Shown: piece by piece, positions 56,232-64,000 of the stretch
Position numbering within the stretch: the stretch's first letter is position 1
Layout of the letters: each line of letters begins with the position of its first letter
Assembly (NCBI GenBank): GCA_017893485.1
Contig: CM030361.1
Span: 309,791,724-309,855,723, forward strand
DNA length: 64,000 nt
Reading direction: 5' to 3'
Source of the DNA: Hemerocallis citrina
Taxonomy: Eukaryota > Streptophyta > Magnoliopsida > Asparagales > Asphodelaceae
The notes under the pieces: model-generated
What the model was told of the DNA's origin: nothing
The model's input: only the letters and a program-made list of their open reading frames with translations
Databases searched by the model: none
Position numbers and translations under genes: made by a program

Positions 56232-59200
56232 CACAGTTTACCCTTTTCGCTGTTGATTCGAGTCAAATTTTCATATTCTCATGATGAAGTGCCACATCAT
56301 TCTTAAGTGTTAGCTTCTGATTTGTAATTGAAACATGACTTAATTTACACTTCTGGAGAATTAACCTTTTATAATCAGAAACCTGGTTGCAAACTTAAAC
56401 AACATCTTCCATATTGACAGCTTAATTTAAATCAATGTACAAAAAAGGGAAAGCATCTTCACACCTGATAATCTTCTTCATGTTTACTTACGGGCAGTTG
56501 AATGCTTTTATATGCTTAATGTATGGATTAAATTCTGATACGACAAAAAAGTATCCATGTTGCTTACCATATCCACCTACTATTCCAGATCTAAATTAAG
56601 TGTCAAAAGCTATTGGGTGAAAGCAATAGAGGATTAGATAAGTAATAGTATAATAGCAGTTGTACATCAAAATATCTTAATCAAGCAGCAGCTTCATAAA
56701 CAACACTCTAGAAGAAAATGCTAAAGATTCCATGTAAATGATTGTTTTCTTATGTAAACATGGTGACAAATAGGAAAACTCATCATTCTAATCCGAAAAA
56801 AGGAATCTGATCTCTCATATGCTAATGGATTAATCGGCTGCTAAATGTCATATTAGAAGTTTGGAAGTACAATTCTTGGTCTAAATATAGTAGAAATGTT
56901 CCATATAATGACTGAAGAACAAATGGGCAAAGTTCCTTGCATTTAATAGGACACATATTGGCAAAAAGTGCTTTTTTCGGTCAAACAACTCAAAATCAAA
57001 CTGAAAAATCTTAATCCCTACTTCATGTCTTCATATGTATTCCAAGAAGAAAACTTAAGTAATGTAAGCTATGTATGTGATTTTAAATAATTATGTCATA
57101 TTAGAGAAACCTTGTCCTAGTCTGGCTACAAGTACTTCAAATAAGTAGTCAACTCAGTAAGTTATAGAATTAAGATGATGACAAATTAATATGTCTGTAT
57201 GATGGTTACAAGCAAAACTTGTAGAAATGGAAAATCTTGGACGACCTCAATTTGTCTCTGGTTTTGTCAATTCATGGTTAATAACTAAGTGCCGGATATT
57301 AATGCGCTTAGCATGTAAGTTTTGCAAGTAGTGTCAGTTGGGTTATTTAAGTGGTTTTGTATTTAGATAATCCCTGAATGTTGTTCATGACTTCATTCTA
57401 ACAGTTAACAGTCGAGTTCTGCGGAAGAAAATGATTGAATGTGTAGGCAAGTTGGGTTACAATTTTTTTAGTTACTGACGATGTGTATATATATATATAT
57501 ATATATGGACATATAAAATTAATTTTTGTTTATGTTTTACAATAGGTCTAGAAAAATTTGTTGTTTTTCAGTAGAAATAGAACCTAAAGCTAGTAAATAT
57601 TTATATCAACAAAGAAAAAAAAATGATCGTAAGCATTTTCATTGTCTGATTGTGAGAACAGAGGATAAGTAGTATAGACAACTGATATCACACAAATATT
57701 TAAATTGATTTAAAAAAAAGGTTCCTAAAAGTATGAACTGGGCTGTTTCAGGGATTTAAGAAGGTAGGATCCTGTGATAGGATTAAGCAAGCTTATATGC
57801 CCATTTTAATCAGTTAGATATAGCCTTAGTTTAGGCTTCAGTCATACATTAAGGTTTTGAGGTTTTTTAACCAATACCAACAAAAGAAAATTTTTATATC
57901 TGTTAGAGATCTACAACCAAATATTGTGCCTTAACTTGTGATTTTTTATTGGTCTATCAGACTCGAGGAGGAGTTTGCATTATTTACAAATTATTGTTAG
58001 AATCCAGGAAAAACCTGATGGCAACCTGAATAGCAAGTGTCGAACAAATAGACTCCCAATAATTTTCCTACTTAAAATTTGAAAGAAATATACAAACAGT
58101 TTTTTATTGTATCACTTAAAATTTGAAAGAAATAATAAGGTAGGAATATAGTGTCATATTTACAGTGTTGCAATTGCAACTGTTGTTGAATATAGTGTCA
58201 TATTTAATTTTATTAGATGCCTAAAAAGAAGCATAGATAATTTGTATATAGTTAGAAACCATCTTGAAAGAGTATCAGAAATTTTCATGACAACCATGGA
58301 AACAAAATTAGCTATGCCTTCTCTGTTTGGTGGAGTAAGGTGGGAGGCATGCAAATGTTTTATTTAATCATTACTGAAATTGAACGATTATGTGGGGTAT
58401 GCACATGTTATTCTCCGAAGACTGAGAGAAGTTGGAAGGTATGAGTGTCGGGGTGTATCTCTATCATGGGGAACTGAGAGGAGGATGAAGAGTTAGGGGT
58501 TTCTGTATAATTTAATTGGAGATTTTAGTAGGAGTATACTCACAAATAACGAAGAGAACTGATCATGGTTAGAGAATTGCACAAGATAAAATAAAAGGGA
58601 ACAAATTATGGTTTCCTAAATCCCACAATTAAGAAATGTTGGATCTAGGATGGAAACAAGTAGACATGGAACCAAAAGAGAAAATAGTTTCACAAATGAA
58701 GCAAGAGAACTCAATAATATAGAGAGTTCATGGTACAGAACTTGCATAATAACAAACTCGAAAGGGAAAAAAAATTATGGCGTTGCAAATTTTGCATTAA
58801 CAGAATATTAAAATCCGTATGAGTTATACTCGAACAACACATAAGATACAGGCCAACAACGAAACAAAAGTTAGCCCAAACTAAATACAAAAGCAAGCAA
58901 TAACACCAATGAAAATTAAAAACTCTCATAGAGAAAATAAAAATGCCTAATCACTGCAACATGAGATCAACTAAGACCATCAGCATAAGCCAAAAATTTC
59001 TTCAACGTACAGTAAAATATGTTGACAACAACAATATACAACACAACACATGCGCAGCCGATGCAATGCCAAAAAAGGAACAAAAATCCGTAAGAAATGG
59101 CTAGGACAAATCAATAAACCAAAAGGGCTTTTAACATGTATACCCCTAACAAATATGATAATATCATATATATCCCTCACAATTATATATTTTCCTATAT

Positions 59201-62200
59201 GCCCCTAACAATTTGGACTTTATTTCATATTTACCTCTATGTTAGATATCACTAAGTTAACTATGATTTTATCCTTACGAGACAAATAGAAATCAAATTA
59301 AAAGATCACATTAGAAAATCAAACGATAAAAAAATTAAGAGTTTTAAGGAAAATAAATAAGGAAGCTTATAATCTATCATTAAAAACAAGATTGACGGCA
59401 ATTTTGAAGAACGTAATGAAGAATATGTAGTTTTCAAAGATGCACTGTTAATTTGTCCATTTCTTGAAAAAATAAAATTTTTTTGAGAAAAGTTAATGAG
59501 TCTCGGTTGGATTAACAATTGCCCGGATTTACAAGGATGACGAATATATAGTTTGAATGGTTGAGAAGAAAATATTTCAGTCATTTTTTATCAACTCCAT
59601 TAAAAAAACTGAAAGAAAAAAGATAAATTTGCATTAAACAAATATGTATGGAAATTTGCAATAAATATTGCAAGAATAAATGAAAGCAGAAAAACAATCT
59701 AAAATATGTATGGAGATAGTTAGTTCCATACATACTGTTTACAGTTTGTACAAGAAAATAATATCATTTAACACACAGAATAAAATATCAAGCGTATTTG
59801 CATTAAACAAGAATTCAGAATGTATAAAAATATATGTAGAAAAAGTGGAATTTCTCTTCGTTAATTTTACCTTTGATTGCTTCACGAACAACCTAACCTT
59901 CCAATTTGCGACCTTCCAATTTGCGAACTTGTGATGAGACGAAACTTGCAATGAATTTGTCTGACAATTTTATTGGGTATTTATAGCCTATAGGGAAACA
60001 TTAACTTGAGGTGAATGTATATCTCTTATATCTAATTTTTAAATAAATATAATATGATCCTATAAATTGAATGTGTGATGTATGATTAATTTAATTTGAA
60101 TTTTTATTTTTGGAGGTTTCGAGATAAATCTGAAAGTTGAATTAAGATCTAATGATCTAACAGTTATTGGCTTAAGTTGATTTATACATCGACGGCTGAG
60201 AATGGCTCCTAAGAGTTCAAAATAGATGATGGAAAAATCATGTAAAAGTTTATAGATACAAAAATTTAAAAATTATAGTTGTAATATAATGAGATGATGA
60301 AGTCAGTTTCAAAAAATAGTTAGAATTCAATTAGCATTTCTCCATTCAAAATATTTAGTACGTGCCTCAGCAGCATCGTTATTGAGAATGCCTATAAATT
60401 TAAAACTTATCGTTGTAATATAAAGAAGAAAAATTGTTAAAATTCAAATTAAATCATATTATGCTACTTTTATAGGATATATATATATCTTTTTAATTAT
60501 CATTTTTGAAGAACTAAACATTTATCTCCATGATACAACGATCAGCTAGGCATTTATTGATGACAATGTGAATATATAATATGGAAATTTTAGGGCAATT
60601 GTAATCTGCATATAACCTAAACTATTATCAATGAGTACTTGGGGAAATATTTTGTTAAAACTTAAAATTTTATGAACGGTCAAAATTGTTCATCTTGTTT
60701 TAAATCCATAACAATTCAGTCTATAGTATCTATTTTGTTTAAAAACATCATTTTGATCCATAACAAAACTTGGTTTATGATATCTATGTACTAAGTTTTA
60801 TGATACACTGCATCCATAACAATCCATAACAAAACTATTATATTTTAAAACTCCTCAAAAAAGTATCTCCTTCAGTCTATAGAACAATTCCGTGATATGC
60901 ACATAAAATGCAATGAACTCACTTTGGTGGTTTGCGCATGCAATGCAATGGATGAGTTTTTCCCTTTCAAGACATTTATTGTCTCCATTCAAATGAGCGG
61001 GAATGAAAAGCACACTGAATACACAATTCAGACAACACAAACAATATCAAAAATTCAGCACAACTATCTAACCGTCCAAGAATAATAGTTAGCAAATAAT
61101 TAGCTGGTTTCCTCAATAGAAGTAGATGGTTAGATTAACGTAACCTCCAAGGTTTAAAATCACCATTAAACATCAATGGTTTCACAAATATAAGCAAAAT
61201 AACGAAATGATTTCCACATATTCAGTATCAGAAACAAACACCACTCAAATTCGACATACAAAATCTTATTTGCAACCAAAGCTCGTAACTCTAAATAAAG
61301 TTTCAACAAACTTTTTCTATCGCGAACAGGAATGATTACATCATCCCATCACAATCTCCATTTCCCACAAAAAGATTATTTTCTTGCTGTTGGAACTCTT
61401 AACAAAAGAAGAATTACGATCTCATTTTATGAATCTTTTGCTTCACTTCTGCTGCTTAGTAGAGACTTCACCCAGCATCTTTTGAGATTGAGAAACAACT
61501 CATCAGACTTTAAGAGCACACGGTTGGACGAGTTTGCAATGGTGTGAGCAATCTCTCGTGCAGAGCAAGAAAAGCTGGGTTGTTTTCTGTTGCTTGACCA
61601 ATGAGTTAGGCACTCTTAGCCTCTCCCTACATATATGAAAGATAAAACATGAACTAAAATGAGCACACGTGAAGAATAATTGATGATTAGTAAAGTTACA
61701 AGTTATAAAATAAAGATAAAAAATAGTGAAGTTTGGTACAAGTTATCCTCCTTTAAAAAAAATCCATTCCAAGAATAAAGTATTCTTGCTATTGAAAAAT
61801 TTCTCTGATTAAAATGCAAACTACTCTTCATCAGAAAAATATGTGAAGTTCTCTGTTTATGTGAATGTGCTGCTGCCATCAAAACTATCACACAATTACG
61901 CAGAAGAGTTGAATTATACGATACGGACCTACATTGAATGGACAGCTACCAGATGATTTAAAAATTATCTACTGCAACATTTAATTTCAATATTTGAAAA
62001 AGGCTTAGAAAGACATCCAATAATTTCACTACCATTAAAAGATAAAAAATAACTTTAAAGAGTTTCTTCATGTTCAAGACTCTACAGCCTCTACATCCCC
62101 CTTTCTGTCCTTAAGAATTGTTTAGAACACACTGAAGTACTTTAAAGTTTAACAATTATTAGTGAAGTAAAACATGTCTATGGTACGCGTTTAAGGTTAT

Positions 62201-62933
62201 CTATTTGGAAAAGAGGATTTGCAATAACTCGTTTATCTCCTTTCTTAAAAAATAAATTGACAAACATGAAATAAACAACAGTGCCAAAAGTTACTATCCA
62301 TCCTAAACTTCTGGACATAGAATTTGTAATGACTTGTAACAAACAAACTGTTGCAAACAGTTGATACACCAACATGATTAATATGTGGGAGCTATGGCAG
62401 ATACAAATTCACCCAAGTGTCATGGGCCGTCTCCCTGACCTCTTCAATCCTAATCCGTCTCCGCATAACCAACGCTGCGGGTATGAATATCTTAAGTAAT
62501 TTGCAAACGATGTTTGAGTTGTGATGAAGTTGCAATCAGATTTCCAAACAAAACAAATCTGGTTTAATATTTTACTAAAGTACAATTTGGGGTCAAAACA
62601 AATATGAATCCAATATCAGTATTAAATTAAACAAACATTCAAAAGGAAAATAAACAGGAAAGCTCTAGCGGTTCTAATGATATCAGGATCCAAAGAAACA
62701 GGTTAAGCATCTTTCGTCTGTTAATTTCATTAATTTATTTGTGCTCCTTCAATTTGTGAGTTCATTTATAGCCAGTAGCAATATCAATCATTCAAACTAT
62801 GCTTATAGCCATCAAACAGATCAATCTATGCTTATAGCCTTGGATTGCATTCCTAATGTATGAGGCAAATGATTGGAGTAAATTGATTCCTCCGGCTCGA
62901 AGCAAATTAATCACCATTAACACCATTAACGAC
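56232..62933. other. AT-rich interval without a recognised gene
   Basis: Long AT-rich DNA with scattered 60-90-codon frames that resemble no family. A direct repeat ACTTAAAATTTGAAAGAAAT occurs at about 58071 and 58107, a TA run at about 57485-57505, and a duplicated CCTTCCAATTTGCGA near 59898-59925. The proposed Helitron 5' end is at 60477. I see nothing else supportable. Confidence 0.5.
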
Positions 62934-64000
62934 CTCTGCAGTATAATATACTAAGGTTCAAAGGACATTTGCCAAGAAACAACTTGCCATGAAACCCTAT
63001 GGATAAATTTGCATAATATACAACAAAGATGACCATAATTCTTGCAAACATAACATTGTATTTTCTGTTCAATCCAAAACAATCAATGTCTACAGCGTGG
63101 CACCTCTGGCTCTAATCCAAAACAATCAATGTTTATTTCACTGCAAATGTTGTACCATTTGTGTGTATTAATGCATTTAAACTCGAAACACCACTAAGGA
63201 TCAAACACTCTCCAAAATTGCTGGAAATTGAATTGATAGCAACCATATAGCTAGCTGATTACTTATAAGTTAGTAGCGATTAGCAAATAATTAGGTTGCA
63301 GCTAGACTATATTATTTACACTCCTAAATCTAACTGTGATTTTCATGTACTACATATCCGTTTGTGTAAATACTAAATACAAACCTAAAGAAAATTAACA
63401 GTCTACAAAACAGATATAGTACTTCTTCACCTCTATACATAGATTCAGGATATAATCAACACCACTGTTACCTTCACGGAAAGTGTGGATCACGTAATAA
63501 TCCGGTAGGAAAATTTAACTAATCCACTCATCATGCAGGCAGTAAAAACATTACCTTCTTGATGTCTTTCTGCATGAAGCAAGTCTAAATTAACTTGAAG
63601 AGTATCCCCTGTTTGTTCTGAAATAAATGAAGAGTAAATAGAAAATATTGCAGTGAAGAGGACTGGCTATTGCAGATCTAGGACATTTAAGCTGGATATT
63701 TTTTCCAAACCAAGAAAGTAGACATTTCCCTTCCAGACAAGACGATCCTCGTCAAGTGTATGTCAAAAGTATAAACAATTATCAAGCTTTATACCTGTTA
63801 ATAACCCGACGAACTATAATGCATGTTTGGTAGCAAAGTGGTAGGGGCGTTCTCATATTGCTGGATATTGATGTGAATGTAGCTAGATCAAGCTCTTTCC
63901 ATCAGTTATTAATTACATCCATCTTCGTCCTCGGTCCGCCTCTACAAATTTGCCGCGGTCAAACAGCAAGTTCGACATCCAACTCTCTCATAATGAGGGA
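62934..64000. repeat. Near-identical direct repeat, copy 2 (continues past the window)
   Basis: Same sequence as 55165-56231 and still matching at the last base, so the true length is unknown. The left boundary is abrupt; DNA before 62934 is unrelated to that before 55165. Confidence 0.95.

Larger units (their letters stand above)
52445..60477 (-). mobile_element. Proposed Helitron carrying an RPA70-like gene
   Basis: The minus-strand 3' end is strong: an 11-bp hairpin followed after 12 nt by CTAG and a host T. The best 5' end is TCCTATAAAAGTAGC starting at 60477 after a host A; both ends then abut TA-rich DNA (52411-52444, 60478-60488), consistent with insertion between A and T in a TA repeat. 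Plant Helitrons often encode RPA70-like proteins, which supports the assignment. No Rep/helicase gene is visible, so it would be non-autonomous. The 5' end is provisional. Confidence 0.45.

Noticed and set aside
58160..62375. Scattered 60-90-codon frames, some hydrophobic
   Set aside because: AT-rich chance frames; one near 62178-62375 looks membrane-like but has no supporting exon structure.
55165..64000. Direct repeats as LTRs of one large element
   Set aside because: No TG...CA ends, PBS, polypurine tract or gag-pol between them, and they do not coincide with the Helitron termini.

Overview
The window is repeat-dense nuclear DNA of a flowering plant, probably a eudicot; I cannot name the species. 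Evidence is AT-rich sequence, nested Ty1/Copia and Ty3/Gypsy LTR retrotransposons primed by initiator-Met tRNA, hAT, MULE-type, PIF/Harbinger-type and mariner-type MITEs, Helitron termini, and a nine-exon GT-AG gene. There is no bacterial gene organisation, CRISPR array or credible RNA gene. Only two coding units look intact: a 1365-residue Copia polyprotein (17152-21249, minus) and an RPA70-like single-strand DNA-binding protein (52836-54912, minus).

Layout. 1-767: 5' end of a minus-strand Tat-type Gypsy element. 788-4947: a foldback MITE, a short Helitron, a non-autonomous hAT (2204-3917) hosting an LTR remnant, and a TRIM element. 4952-16336: a pol-less Copia element containing a second pol-less Copia element (6052-12569, TSD CTCAT), which itself contains a 3.46-kb solo LTR (8773-12229, TSD TATTG); a hAT transposase pseudogene sits in the outer 3' LTR. 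16570-23300: hAT MITE, full-length Copia element (16836-21653, TSD GTATA, LTRs differ at 10 of 356 positions), foldback MITEs. 24050-42124: a minus-strand pol-less Copia element split by a long-LTR gag-only Gypsy-like element (from 25138), whose 3' LTR is split by a complete but decayed Tat Gypsy element (30393-41044, TSD GGTAT). 42717-48384: a mariner-type MITE split by a poly(A)-ended LINE-like retroposon with a 14-bp TSD, itself split by a second 3.44-kb solo LTR (44017-47455, TSD CAATG). 48609-52062: hAT MITE with a 34-G tract, PIF/Harbinger-type MITE, probable LTR remnant. 52445-60477: proposed Helitron carrying the RPA70-like gene. 55165-56231 recurs almost identically at 62934-64000.

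Most of this DNA is retroelement biology: the Tat and intact Copia elements encode (or encoded) gag, protease, integrase, reverse transcriptase and RNase H, while the small Copia and long-LTR elements keep only gag-type sequence plus cis signals (LTR, tRNA-Met primer site, polypurine tract) and must depend on proteins from other elements. The least expected signals are five hairpin repeats with compensatory stem changes in the Tat element (32388-33010), covarying palindromes in the Harbinger-type MITE, the decamer CAGTCGACTG shared by LTRs of unrelated elements, duplicated tRNA-like box B motifs in the two giant solo LTRs, and the Helitron/RPA locus.
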